DNA of 64,000 nucleotides from Clostridioides difficile_D (GCA_945861085.1 OX244046.1:3534001-3598000), one strand, 5' to 3'. Numbered from the stretch's first letter, positions 54,078 to 63,080 are shown. A program made the numbers and translations. The notes: a model not told the origin generated them from the letters alone.

Positions 54078-54108
54078 ATATTATATCCATATTTATATTT
54101 TAACTCAT

Positions 54109-54678
54109 TTATCTTCTTTTTCCCACATAAATATATTTTAATTTATTTGACTCTTTAATCATACCATCAAAGTTTAATTTTGAAAATATATTAAATACCT
54201 CATGTGGATAGTGAATCTTTGCAACGGAACCACAAAACTTATGTTTAAGATAGTTTAACTTAACTTTTAAATTTTTTAAATTTAAATCCTCTAATATAAC
54301 CTCTCCATTGCCCTTTAATACTCTTTGTATTTCAGATGAAGCTTTTTCACAATCTGTAATAACATTAAATTGGTCTACTATTATTATCTTGTTGAAATGA
54401 TTATCATCAAATGGTAGAAACTCTAACTTACCTTTAACTACATTGCAATTTTCATTATACACTAAAGAATAACAGACATCTTCATAGTTACTATTCTCCA
54501 GTATAGTTACAGAAGTCCCAAGACCTCTCAATCTCTTGCCTAGGTTTCCTATATGACCAACAAGCAATATTTTATCACCTACATTATACTCAATTGTATC
54601 CAAAAAACATTCTAATTCATCAGATGTATATTTAGCTTTAACCGGCTGTCTATTTATCTGATATAATATGCTTTTCAC
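54109..54678 (-). CDS. SAM-dependent methyltransferase-like protein
   Basis: This 189-aa protein has a Rossmann-like pattern: GDKILLVGHIGNLGKRLRG as a degenerate motif I, then VVKGKLEFLPFDDNHFNKIIIVDQFNVI and IQRVLKGNGEVILEDL, as in Ubie-type methyltransferases. The motif I is unusual, so activity is uncertain. The start is GTG 54678 with GAGGTGA before it. Confidence 0.7.
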   Translation of the reverse strand: MKSILYQINRQPVKAKYTSDELECFLDTIEYNVGDKILLVGHIGNLGKRLRGLGTSVTILENSNYEDVCYSLVYNENCNVVKGKLEFLPFDDNHFNKIIIVDQFNVITDCEKASSEIQRVLKGNGEVILEDLNLKNLKVKLNYLKHKFCGSVAKIHYPHEVFNIFSKLNFDGMIKESNKLKYIYVGKRR

Positions 54679-54861
54679 AATGCTTCACCTCTTCATTTCC
54701 TCAATTATAAATTATGTACAGATTACATTATAATAAATGGCGAGCAACTATTCAAGAGATATTTCATTAGTATTTTTTTAAACAATCTTTATACATTTTA
54801 ATATGTTATTATATCAAACTTATTAGTATTTTATTCATAAAAATCAGTCTACTTTTTAGGC

Positions 54862-55497
54862 CTATTCATTGTTATTTTCATCCAATTTTTTTATTTTCGA
54901 TATGGATACTTCATATGCCATTTTTTTAACCACATTATTTTCATCTATCTTTTTCTCATATTCTCTACTTTGAACCCTACCCCAAAGCTGTATCCTGTCT
55001 CCAACCTTTAGATTCTTTGCAAACTTAGCATTTCTTCCCCAAACTATTGATGGGATATAGTCAGATTTGTTATAAGGTCTGTTTATAGCCACTAATAAAT
55101 CGGTTATTTCCCTCCCTAAAGGGGTTTTCCTATACACAGGTTCCTTACATACATATCCATCTAAAAATATACTATTAGGGTCTTTATTTTCCTCATCTAT
55201 GCTCTTTATTTCTCTGACAAATACTGTAAGCACTAATCTATTTTTATTATTTAACGTTTTATTATATGATCTTAATTGACCTACAACATTGACTAAATTT
55301 TGTTTATCAAGGTCAATATCTTGGAGAAGTCTTTCTGATACAGTCATTGGAAGTATATCAAAAGAATCGCTTAGTCTGTTTATTTTTATTTTCATATTAT
55401 AAAATTTTTCTCCAAATATCTCATGACTAAATTCTAGCTTATTGTCTAACTCCCCTCTTAAGTTTACTACGTTATTCTCATCTTTAACAGCTATCAT
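54862..55497 (-). CDS. single-stranded DNA-binding-type protein with two OB folds
   Basis: In this 211-aa protein residues 1-100 form one OB-like domain (NNVVNLRGELDNKLEFSHEIFGEKFYNMKIKI) and 105-205 a second, closer to SSB (NSIFLDGYVCKEPVYRKTPLGREITDLLVAINRPY, then IVWGRNAKFAKNLKVGDRIQLWGRVQSREY). It lacks the acidic C-terminal tip of the housekeeping SSB. Related proteins are widespread in clostridia, with an unproved DNA-replication or repair role. Confidence 0.78.
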   Translation of the reverse strand: MIAVKDENNVVNLRGELDNKLEFSHEIFGEKFYNMKIKINRLSDSFDILPMTVSERLLQDIDLDKQNLVNVVGQLRSYNKTLNNKNRLVLTVFVREIKSIDEENKDPNSIFLDGYVCKEPVYRKTPLGREITDLLVAINRPYNKSDYIPSIVWGRNAKFAKNLKVGDRIQLWGRVQSREYEKKIDENNVVKKMAYEVSISKIKKLDENNNE

Positions 55498-56072
55498 ATT
55501 TTATCCCTCCACAATTGTTAATTCTTATATTTCTGGTATCAGCTTATATAATAAATATATTTGTAAGGGATGTATTTTATTACAAATCTTTGAGTGCTGT
55601 TTAAAAGTTTTTATTTAGTTATAAATTTCATTTAATATTTTACTTTTATGATTATAAAATTATTATATTTTTATACCACATATACTAATTAAGCTATCTA
55701 TTTCAGTGTTGGATTAATTACAAAATTCTTATTATATAATTATCAAGTCATATATAACTTAAATTTAACCACTATATACAAGCAATTTCAAGAGATTAAA
55801 TTTATTCAAACAATTCAGATAAGTATTAAGTCACTATAAACTTATTTTTCTCAAGCATAAGTTATAATAGACTTATTATAACTTATACTTTTATTAATCT
55901 GTATTAATATATGAATATTTATTGAACTTATTGATTATAAAATTTAAATATTTAGCTTTAAATTATGCTTTAATCCTTAAAAATACAACAATTTTTACAT
56001 TAAATCTACTAAATTACTATATATATTGCATAATTGGCATGTTAATTGCTTTATATAATTATAATAAATAAA
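55498..56072. other. long AT-rich intergenic region with a perfect hairpin
   Basis: These 575 bases (667 to the TauE/SafE stop) contain no ORF with an RBS that I can support. The one notable feature is a 13-bp perfect stem with a GACT loop at 55857-55886. The size of the gap and the hairpin leave room for a small RNA. Confidence 0.45.
55857..55886. repeat. 13-bp perfect inverted repeat with 4-base loop
   Basis: ATAAGTTATAATA (55857-55869) and TATTATAACTTAT (55874-55886) are exact complements around GACT. No strong T-run follows on either strand. Confidence 0.75.
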
Positions 56073-56113
56073 AAACTGCCCTAAAATATTAATTCAATAT
56101 TTTAAAGCAGTTT
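56073..56113 (-). terminator. intrinsic terminator after the TauE/SafE-like gene
   Basis: AAACTGC with GCAGTTT and an inner TAAAATATT with AATATTTTA form a two-part stem with a small internal loop, 52 bases past the stop codon, with T-rich DNA beyond on the minus strand. Confidence 0.8.
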
Positions 56114-56164
56114 ATAATCTTTATTATTAGCTGTAATATTTAATAAACACTAAGTAGTCTTTAA

Positions 56165-57046
56165 CTAAGCAGTCTTTTTGTTTTTATTTGCAGCCATTAT
56201 CATTGTAACAGAAGTGTAAGCTATAACAACTATTACTAATGCTTTTAATATATCCATTGGTAAAGTTTTTACTATATATGCAGCTACGAAAACTCCTATT
56301 AAACCACAGATAGCTATTATAACTGATGCTTTTTTAGTATACGCATCTTCTTTTATGAATTTCATACTTGCAACTGGCATTAATAATGCACAAGAACCCA
56401 TAACTATTGGGAACGCAACTTTTGCAGACATTCCTAAGAAGTAAACCATTGCCATACCTGGAGCATATAAACCTATACCAGCTGTCATTAAAGCTCCTAG
56501 TATAAAGTTTCCTACTACACCTATTACTAATTTAATACCAGTAAGTCCTAATTCATTTCCTCCACCTGGTAATAAGTTAACCCAAGGATGACCTAATAAC
56601 ATTAATACTGCTGTTAATGCTAGAGTTACACCCATAACAAGTTGTATTTTTCTCTCGTCCATCTTAGCTATTATTCCTGCACCTATGTATGAACCAACAG
56701 CTGCTGCCACAACCATAGATACTAGAGTAACACCATCAACTGGTATAATTGATGTAAATATGAATGCTTCTGTAACAACTGGAATAGTATGTGCTACGTT
56801 TAATGTACCAGGCATTTTTTTATCTGGTATATTTAATTTTAAAGCTTTTGACATTGCTATTGTTGGAGCAAATGATCCTATTCCTAATGTATCAAAGAAG
56901 TCTGTTATAAATCCTGTTACAGCAACTTTTGGAGTACTTTGTTCTTCTAGTTTCCCCTCTTTGTTTGCTTTAGCTACGTCTTTACCAAACACAACTGCAA
57001 AGATTGCTGCGAATACTACATATAATGCCTTTAAGATTGCTACCAT
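56165..57046 (-). CDS. TauE/SafE-family (sulfite exporter-type) permease
   Basis: This 293-aa membrane protein has about eight helices of the DUF81/TauE family (ITDFFDTLGIGSFAPTIAMSKALKL near residue 47, then VGSYIGAGIIAKMDERKIQLVMG). Family members move organic or sulfur-containing anions. It follows prdF after a terminator and may take up or release compounds linked to proline fermentation; that is inference. RBS AGGAGG precedes ATG. Confidence 0.88.
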   Translation of the reverse strand: MVAILKALYVVFAAIFAVVFGKDVAKANKEGKLEEQSTPKVAVTGFITDFFDTLGIGSFAPTIAMSKALKLNIPDKKMPGTLNVAHTIPVVTEAFIFTSIIPVDGVTLVSMVVAAAVGSYIGAGIIAKMDERKIQLVMGVTLALTAVLMLLGHPWVNLLPGGGNELGLTGIKLVIGVVGNFILGALMTAGIGLYAPGMAMVYFLGMSAKVAFPIVMGSCALLMPVASMKFIKEDAYTKKASVIIAICGLIGVFVAAYIVKTLPMDILKALVIVVIAYTSVTMIMAANKNKKTA

Positions 57047-57107
57047 AATCCATCCTCCTATTTTTTTATTTTTTCATATATTCTGAATCTTATAGCCTAA
57101 AAGCTAT

Positions 57108-57138
57108 AGAATAGTAGCCGATAAGTGGCTACTATTCT
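57108..57138 (-). terminator. intrinsic terminator at the end of the prd operon
   Basis: AGAATAGTAGCC and its complement form a perfect 12-bp stem around seven bases, 28 bases after the prdF stop. It marks the end of the prd transcript and separates the permease gene. Confidence 0.85.
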
Positions 57139-57165
57139 ATTTTAATTTCCCAATTTATTTATTAC

Positions 57166-58173
57166 TTATTTAAGAATAAATCCATGTTTAAGTGGATCTT
57201 CTTCATCTATTACAAAATGATTAAATCCAGTTATATAAGCAGAACCAGTTATTTTAGGTACTACAGCATTGAAATCTGCAACTTTAGTTTCCTCAACTAT
57301 TTCACCTTTGAATAAAGTTCCTAATATACTTTCATATACGAATTTTTCTCCTACTTTTAATTCACCTTTAGCATGTAAAGTAGCTAATTTAGCACTTGTT
57401 CCAGTTCCACATGGAGATCTGTCAACTTGACCTTGACCAAATATAACTACGTTTTTGTAAGTAGCTTCTGGATGAGTTGGCTCATCATATATTTCAACTA
57501 AGTCTACAGTTTTTATATGAGCTAAAGTTGGATGTTGTATTTCTATTTTCTCGTTTATTATGTCTCTAAGTTTCATAGCTAGCTCAGTTAATTTACCAGC
57601 ATTTTGAGGTTCTATTTTTAAACCTAATTGACTTGCATGTATTATAGCAAAGAAGCTTCCACCAAATGATATGTCAAATTTAACAGTTCCAACACCTGGT
57701 AAGTCAACTTCAACACCTTCTTTATATAAGAAAGCTGGTACGTTTAAGAATGATACTTCTTTAGCTTTTCCATCTACAACTGTAACATCTCCTCTTATTA
57801 TTCCTGCTGGAGCTTCCATAACTACATGAGTTATAGGTTCTACTGCTGGAACTACACCTGTCTCTATAGCTGCTGTCATAGCTCCTATTGTACCATGGCC
57901 ACACATATTAAGGTATCCGCCACCGTCCATGAAGATTATTCCAAAGTCAGCATCTGGGCAACAAGGTTGAGTCATTACAGAACCAAACATATCATTATGT
58001 CCTCTTGGCTCTAACATTATAGCAGTTCTTAAATAATCTAGATTTTCTTCTAAATATGCTTTTTTCTCAGGCATAGAATTTCCTTTTATATTAGGTATTC
58101 CACCTACAACTATTCTAGTTGCTTCACCTGCTGTATGAGAGTCTATAGCTTGTATACTTCTGCTAAATTTCAT
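57166..58173 (-). CDS. prdF: proline racemase
   Basis: This 335-aa PLP-independent racemase converts L-proline to D-proline, the substrate of proline reductase. The two catalytic cysteines are Cys91 (NMCGHGTIG) and Cys255 (DRSPCGTGTSAK). RBS AAGGGGG precedes ATG. It is the last gene of the prd operon. Confidence 0.97.
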   Translation of the reverse strand: MKFSRSIQAIDSHTAGEATRIVVGGIPNIKGNSMPEKKAYLEENLDYLRTAIMLEPRGHNDMFGSVMTQPCCPDADFGIIFMDGGGYLNMCGHGTIGAMTAAIETGVVPAVEPITHVVMEAPAGIIRGDVTVVDGKAKEVSFLNVPAFLYKEGVEVDLPGVGTVKFDISFGGSFFAIIHASQLGLKIEPQNAGKLTELAMKLRDIINEKIEIQHPTLAHIKTVDLVEIYDEPTHPEATYKNVVIFGQGQVDRSPCGTGTSAKLATLHAKGELKVGEKFVYESILGTLFKGEIVEETKVADFNAVVPKITGSAYITGFNHFVIDEEDPLKHGFILK

Positions 58174-58192
58174 ATCAAATTCCCCCTTAGGT

Positions 58193-58600
58193 TTATTTTG
58201 CGTCTTTACGCATTTTTAATTTTAGGAAAGCCAATGCTTTTTTAACATCAACTTCATCCATGTGATTGTCTCCAACTACTTCTGTTTCTATGTAGCCTGT
58301 TGTCTTTTTATAATCAATTATGGTAGCTTTATCTAAATATGGATTGGTAATTACTAGTCCATCTGCTCCCATAATAGTAAGACCTACTGTAGGTATATCT
58401 GATTTTACAAACTCTGCTATAGCATTTGTAAAATCAATATGCTGGTTTCCTGCCATATCTAAAGTTATAATCACTCCATCAGGTCGCAATGATTCAATCC
58501 ATCTTCCAAGTCTAGTTGCTAAAAATGTTTTCCATTCATTGTGCTCTGATGTCCCAACTACAACCACTCCTAACAAGTCTATGTCAGAATCATTATCCAT
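58193..58600 (-). CDS. truncated PrdE paralogue of the proline reductase cluster
   Basis: This 135-aa protein is similar along its whole length to PrdE and to the C-terminal (pyruvoyl-bearing) part of PrdA: IDLLGVVVVGTSEHNEWKTFLATRLGRWIESLRPDGVIIT, then IPTVGLTIMGADGLVITNPYLD and a shared end KKALAFLKLKMRK. It lacks the first 20 or so residues of PrdE, including the IGPSTKE segment. It overlaps the end of prdE by eight bases and has no RBS of its own, so translation is coupled. Confidence 0.88.
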   Translation of the reverse strand: MDNDSDIDLLGVVVVGTSEHNEWKTFLATRLGRWIESLRPDGVIITLDMAGNQHIDFTNAIAEFVKSDIPTVGLTIMGADGLVITNPYLDKATIIDYKKTTGYIETEVVGDNHMDEVDVKKALAFLKLKMRKDAK

Positions 58601-59060
58601 GTTTTCTCATTTTAAGTTTTAAAAATGCTAAAGCTTTTTTAGCATCTATTTCATTTGTGTTGTTTTCTCCAACAACTTCTGTCTCAATACCTTCTTTTGA
58701 TTTGTTCATATCAACTATGGTATCCATATATTGATTACTTACAACAAACTTAGCTTGAGTACCATTAAATGTCACTCCAACTACAGGTATATCTCTTTTT
58801 CCTATTTCTTCAAATGTGTTAGCGTAATCAACATGTGAGTTTCCCCAACCATCTGATGAAACTATAGCACCATCTACTCTCATGGCTTCTAGCCAAGCGG
58901 CCGTTCTTTGTCCCACGAAGGTTTTATTTTCATTTCCATCTGGAGTTCCTACTACTATTACTCCAAGTAAATCTACATCCTTATCACTTTCAACTATGTC
59001 TAAAAGTGGGTCTCTAAAGTGATGAAGAGATGTCTCTTTTGTTGAAGGTCCTATTCCCAT
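58593..59060 (-). CDS. prdE: proline reductase-associated protein PrdE
   Basis: This 155-aa protein is homologous to PrdA from residue 421 onward: MGIGPSTKETSLHHFRDPLLD aligns with PrdA CIGPASKEMSRHYWREPLV. A Met-Gly replaces the catalytic Cys, so it cannot form a pyruvoyl group. ATG 59060 follows AGAGGTGGAT; the codons upstream are part of the RBS. Its partner is PrdD, encoded 14 bases before. Confidence 0.93.
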   Translation of the reverse strand: MGIGPSTKETSLHHFRDPLLDIVESDKDVDLLGVIVVGTPDGNENKTFVGQRTAAWLEAMRVDGAIVSSDGWGNSHVDYANTFEEIGKRDIPVVGVTFNGTQAKFVVSNQYMDTIVDMNKSKEGIETEVVGENNTNEIDAKKALAFLKLKMRKHG

Positions 59061-59074
59061 AATATCCACCTCTC

Positions 59075-59833
59075 TTAAGTCATAGCTCTAAGGGCACCAT
59101 CTCTGTATTCATTAGGAGATATAATCATAGGTACATTTCCCATATCTATGATTGATGTTCCTCCTTCAAATCCACTAGGTTCCTTTGAGAATAACTGATT
59201 GTCATACATAGCACCTTGACCTGCTATTTGTTTTACTATGACAACCTTTTTTGCATTTGGTCGAATTTTGTCAAAATATTCACGAACTTGAGTAGCATTT
59301 CTCCCGTCTTCCATTTTCAAAGACGTTCTTATTTCTTGCATAAAATCATCACATGCTCTAAAAGCTGCAAGTGGAAGTGTTCTTTCAAAAGGTAAATCTC
59401 CCTTTAAAGTTACATCTACATGAATTATATAATCTTCAACTGATGGAGTTCCACATCTACCAAACACCATTTGTTCTCTCAAAATTCCCTCTGAAGAACC
59501 AAATTCATGCATTTGATTTCCATCTTCATCTGCACCAGTTAACATTACATATACACCAGTTAAAGTATGTGTAATTCCCTCTCCCAGTCTGCCTAAAACT
59601 TTGGTTGATATTGGTATAATGTCCATAATAGTATTAATTTCCCTGTCATAATCTCCAGGTTTTATAATGTCTACTTTTATGTCTGTTATTAAATCTTCTC
59701 TTTCTTTTATTTCATCTATACTTGATAAATTGATTGTAAGTACATCTTTCTTTATAGAAGTTTTTGAACCGAAATTAACTTTATTCATATGAAACGGTTT
59801 TATAACAAGCCTTCTCATTATTTTTTCTTCCAT
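59075..59833 (-). CDS. prdD: proline reductase-associated protein PrdD
   Basis: This 252-aa protein is homologous to PrdA residues about 172-420 and to GrdE of glycine reductase: LVIKPFHMNKVNFGSKT, then LTGADEDGNQMHEFGSSEG and VVIVKQIAGQGAMYDNQLF. It ends with MGNVPMIISPNEYRDGALRAMT, exactly where PrdA reaches its cleavage-site threonine. ATG 59833 follows AAAGGTGGAT; a GTG at 59842 lies in the RBS. Confidence 0.93.
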   Translation of the reverse strand: MEEKIMRRLVIKPFHMNKVNFGSKTSIKKDVLTINLSSIDEIKEREDLITDIKVDIIKPGDYDREINTIMDIIPISTKVLGRLGEGITHTLTGVYVMLTGADEDGNQMHEFGSSEGILREQMVFGRCGTPSVEDYIIHVDVTLKGDLPFERTLPLAAFRACDDFMQEIRTSLKMEDGRNATQVREYFDKIRPNAKKVVIVKQIAGQGAMYDNQLFSKEPSGFEGGTSIIDMGNVPMIISPNEYRDGALRAMT

Positions 59834-59912
59834 AATATCCACCTTTGTTCTTAAAACCCTTCTCCTAACTGTGTAGGAGAAGGGTTCTATATTTTCAAAT
59901 ATAAATTACATT

Positions 59913-60638
59913 TTAAACGTGAGCTTTATATTCGTATGGTAATGGAACTATCTTACCAGCAGATGGTATTGCAACTAATTGCTCTAATGTATCTCTTAAT
60001 ATATGTGTTTGCATTTCTATGTTATGTGGTTCACCAGCATTAGCACCCATTGGAACTAATGGAGCAACTGCTCTAGGAGTTCCGTTTTGTCTAACTACTG
60101 GAGGAAGAGCTGCTATTATTATTGTAGGTATTCCAGCTTCCTCTATTGCTCTCTGCACGATCACGGCAGTTCTATGGCAAGTACCTCAGCCAGCTGTCAT
60201 AACTACACCGTCTACTCCCTCTTCCTTAAGTTTAGCAGCGATAGCAGGACCAGTTTCTTCAGTGAAGACATGTTGGTTTCCTCCACCACCCATGAATGCA
60301 TAGTGCATAGGAGCTACTCCTTTGATAAATCCTTCTGCAGCTAATTCATGTAATCTATCTATAGGGAACATACAGTTTATATCTTTGTTTACATCTCCAT
60401 TATCATATCCACCATGTGATACCATCATTTCATCAACTGTAGCTGTATTAGGTATAGCTCTAAATGTAGTATCTCCTGCTAGATTGAATCTCTTGTCAGA
60501 TTTTAAATGAACACCAGCTGCTGTAGCTAAAGCTATAGTCATATCTTTTAATTCTTTAGTTACAGGAGTCCAAACTGGAGGAGGTGTTATTGGAACGAAT
60601 ATTTCAGATTGAAGTCCTTGTACTGTTGTAAGGCTCAT
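59913..60638 (-). CDS. prdB: D-proline reductase selenoprotein subunit PrdB
   Basis: This is a 241-residue protein whose frame is open only if the TGA at 60188-60186 is read as selenocysteine (Sec151, context MTAG-U-GTCHRTAVI). Before it, MGGGGNQHVFTEETGPAIA leads to the catalytic site; after it the frame runs to a normal stop. Sec attacks the proline ring carbon while PrdA's pyruvoyl group holds the amine. A hairpin just downstream of the UGA is the likely SECIS. Gene callers that read TGA as stop would split it in two. Confidence 0.96.
60153..60188 (-). promoter_or_regulatory. SECIS candidate with the selenocysteine UGA of prdB
   Basis: After UGA (60188-60186) and 16 further bases, CTGCCG-TGAT-CGTGCAG (60169-60153 on the minus strand) folds into a short stem with one bulged base. 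Position and size suit a bacterial SelB-binding hairpin inside the coding sequence. Confidence 0.7.
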
Positions 60639-60675
60639 ATATTTCCTCTCCCTTCTATTTTCAAACGATTATTTA

Positions 60676-60960
60676 TTATTTTTCTTCTTGCTTTGATTGC
60701 ATTTCTGCTTGCTTTTCTTTTTCTCTCCTAATATTTTCTACATACTCTTGATTAGGTTCTGGACTTAATACCTCAGGATAGCTTAGCATGAATCCAACTT
60801 CTTGACCTATCTTAAGTTCGTAGTCAGTTATAAGCATTCTATTAGGTATTTTAAATTGTCCAAGTCTACCTTTTAAGTCTATAGTTACTCCACCACCTTT
60901 GATGTCAACTATAATACCTTCATAAAAAGTCTCTGATGAGATATATTTTAACCTATCCAT
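60676..60960 (-). CDS. conserved small protein of the proline reductase cluster
   Basis: This 94-aa protein has a beta-rich first half (FYEGIIVDIKGGGVTIDLKGRLGQFKIPNRMLITDYELKIGQEVGF) like a small barrel, and a charged coiled-coil tail (REKEKQAEMQSKQEEK). It lies between prdA and prdB, as in other proline-reducing clostridia (the CBO2463/CBO2479-type domain). RBS AGAGGT precedes ATG. Function unknown; a role in maturation or assembly of PrdA/PrdB is possible. Confidence 0.85.
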   Translation of the reverse strand: MDRLKYISSETFYEGIIVDIKGGGVTIDLKGRLGQFKIPNRMLITDYELKIGQEVGFMLSYPEVLSPEPNQEYVENIRREKEKQAEMQSKQEEK

Positions 60961-61040
60961 TATAATTCTACCTCTCTATACTGTTTTAAACTTGGATCTA
61001 AATTTATATTATTATCTAAATCTTAGTTGTTATCTAAATT

Positions 61041-62921
61041 TTAGTTTTCGTCTTTTTCGTATATTTCTCTTCTTTTCTTACTCATTGGTAGAGATTGCTC
61101 ATTCTCTTCTAATACTATTTTTTCTCCTGTAACTTTTTCTATAGCCTCTATGTTATTTAATTTAACATTTGGATTCCATTTTCTTTCAGGAGCTTTAACT
61201 TCTACACCTGCTATAGCATTTTTAAGCATTGCCATTATTCTAACAGCATCTTCTGGAGCTAAAGTATTATTAGATAATATTTCATTCTCTATACCTTGCT
61301 TAGACTTATTGTTGTCTACCATGTGAGTCATGTATTTATTACCAACAACTAGAGCACCTTGAACAGCTGAGAAACTTACACCAACTACTGGTATACCTCT
61401 CATACCTATTTGCTCTATGTGAGATGCGAAGTCTATATGGTTGTTTCCGAAACCTTCAGTAGTTACTACAGCTCCATCAACTTCCATAGCTTCAACTAAC
61501 ATACCTAATCTCTTAGATACATAGAATTTCTCAGCGTTTACTTGTGGAGAACCAACAAATACAACACCTACTAAATCTATTTCTTCATCTTCCATAGCTC
61601 TTATTACTAATGGCTCTCTCCAGTAATGTCTTGACATTTCTTTTGATGCAGGTCCTATACAAGTTAATGCATGGATACCACCATCTAATACTTCAAGTGG
61701 AGATAATACAACTGGCATGTTTCCTAAGTCAACGTTTGGTTGAGCTCCTAATGTACCAACTGGCTCAACTGGTAATATTAGGTTGTCATGCATTGCACCT
61801 TGTCCCATTATTTCTTTTATAACAACAACTTTCTTTTTACCTTCTCTTCTGTATTGCTCTATTACTTCTTCATCAACTACTAAAGAGTCGTCAACTTTCT
61901 TTAATGCTTCTCTTATTTCTTGAGTTACATAGTCAAATGCACGGTGAGCAGCTAGAGGTCCTGGTCTTTCCATGTTAGTTCCTGCTTTTATTGTTACTTG
62001 ACCTTTGATGAATATTTCACCTTTGTCAGCAGCACCTGGTCTACCCCACATCATAGTAGTATTTAACTCACCTTCTGAAGAACCGAATTCACCTATTTGA
62101 ACTCCATCTTCATCTGTACCAGTTAATACCATTACAGCTCCGTCTATAACTCTTGTTATACCTGAACCTAATTCGCCTTCTTCTTTAGTAGCGATTGGTT
62201 GTATATCTAATACAGCTTCACTGTAAGTTTCATATTTATCAGGAGTTATTATTTCTAACTTCATATCTACAACTAACTCTTGAGTTTCATTAGCTTCTTT
62301 ACATATTTCTTCTGCATTTCTGATGTATAAAGTAGTTCCTTCTATTTTAGTTTCATCAGCAAATTCAACTTTATCTATTTTAAAGTGTCTTTTAGTTAAG
62401 CTTCTTAAAAGCTTCTTTTCTTCAACTTTTGGAGCTACTTCTGCTGCTTCACTTGCTACTGGAGCAGCAACGTTTGCTGCTGGAGCAACAACTCCTGATT
62501 GACCAGCTACTGATAAAGGTATTTCTAAGCTTATATTCTTACCTTCACCTATGTGTATTTTAACTGTTTCACCTACAACTCCTGTGTTTACTGGAACTAC
62601 TGCAGCTTCTGCTACTGGAGCTGCTTCTACTACTTCTTCTTCTACTGCTTCTTCTTTAGCCTCTCCTGCTTTGTATCCTTCTACGTTATCAGTAGTCATT
62701 GGAGAAAGAGCGTCTAAAGTTTCTTTTAACTTAGCTCCTAGTACTTGACCTATAGTTAATCCATTTTCTGGTATTGTTAATAATCCAGAATCCTCTAAGT
62801 CTGCAAATATTGCTGGATCTTCTAAGTTTTCTGGCGCTATAATTGTTCCCGCTTCAAATCTACAACAACAAACTGCTGGGTCATTTGCATGGGCTTGAGC
62901 TGTTTCTAAAGTTATTGACAT
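61041..62921 (-). CDS. prdA: D-proline reductase proprotein PrdA
   Basis: This 626-aa precursor is cut before Cys421 (HALT-CIGPASKEMS) to give a beta part (1-420) and an alpha part whose first residue becomes the pyruvoyl group. The N-terminal part has a cysteine cluster (AVCCCRFEAG, residues 16-25) and an Ala/Val/Glu-rich linker (about 85-170). The residues from about 172 on match PrdD, and those from 421 on match PrdE. With PrdB it reduces D-proline to 5-aminovalerate. RBS AAGGAGG precedes ATG. The promoter is sigma-54 type. Confidence 0.97.
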   Translation of the reverse strand: MSITLETAQAHANDPAVCCCRFEAGTIIAPENLEDPAIFADLEDSGLLTIPENGLTIGQVLGAKLKETLDALSPMTTDNVEGYKAGEAKEEAVEEEVVEAAPVAEAAVVPVNTGVVGETVKIHIGEGKNISLEIPLSVAGQSGVVAPAANVAAPVASEAAEVAPKVEEKKLLRSLTKRHFKIDKVEFADETKIEGTTLYIRNAEEICKEANETQELVVDMKLEIITPDKYETYSEAVLDIQPIATKEEGELGSGITRVIDGAVMVLTGTDEDGVQIGEFGSSEGELNTTMMWGRPGAADKGEIFIKGQVTIKAGTNMERPGPLAAHRAFDYVTQEIREALKKVDDSLVVDEEVIEQYRREGKKKVVVIKEIMGQGAMHDNLILPVEPVGTLGAQPNVDLGNMPVVLSPLEVLDGGIHALTCIGPASKEMSRHYWREPLVIRAMEDEEIDLVGVVFVGSPQVNAEKFYVSKRLGMLVEAMEVDGAVVTTEGFGNNHIDFASHIEQIGMRGIPVVGVSFSAVQGALVVGNKYMTHMVDNNKSKQGIENEILSNNTLAPEDAVRIMAMLKNAIAGVEVKAPERKWNPNVKLNNIEAIEKVTGEKIVLEENEQSLPMSKKRREIYEKDEN

Positions 62922-63080
62922 AGTATAAAATACCTCCTTACATTATTTTCTTATTTATTATTTTAAATCTCAATTCCTCAACAGGTAACCCCTTAACTGA
63001 GAAATTAAGTAAATTAAAACCTACATAATTTGTTATGATTAATATTATTTTTTTCTCACTTGAAGTCACTTTATATTATA

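Noticed and set aside
60165..60185. Apparent break between two ORFs in the prd operon
   Set aside because: It is not a frameshift or pseudogene. The frame is continuous through a UGA in selenoprotein context, so it is one gene, prdB.
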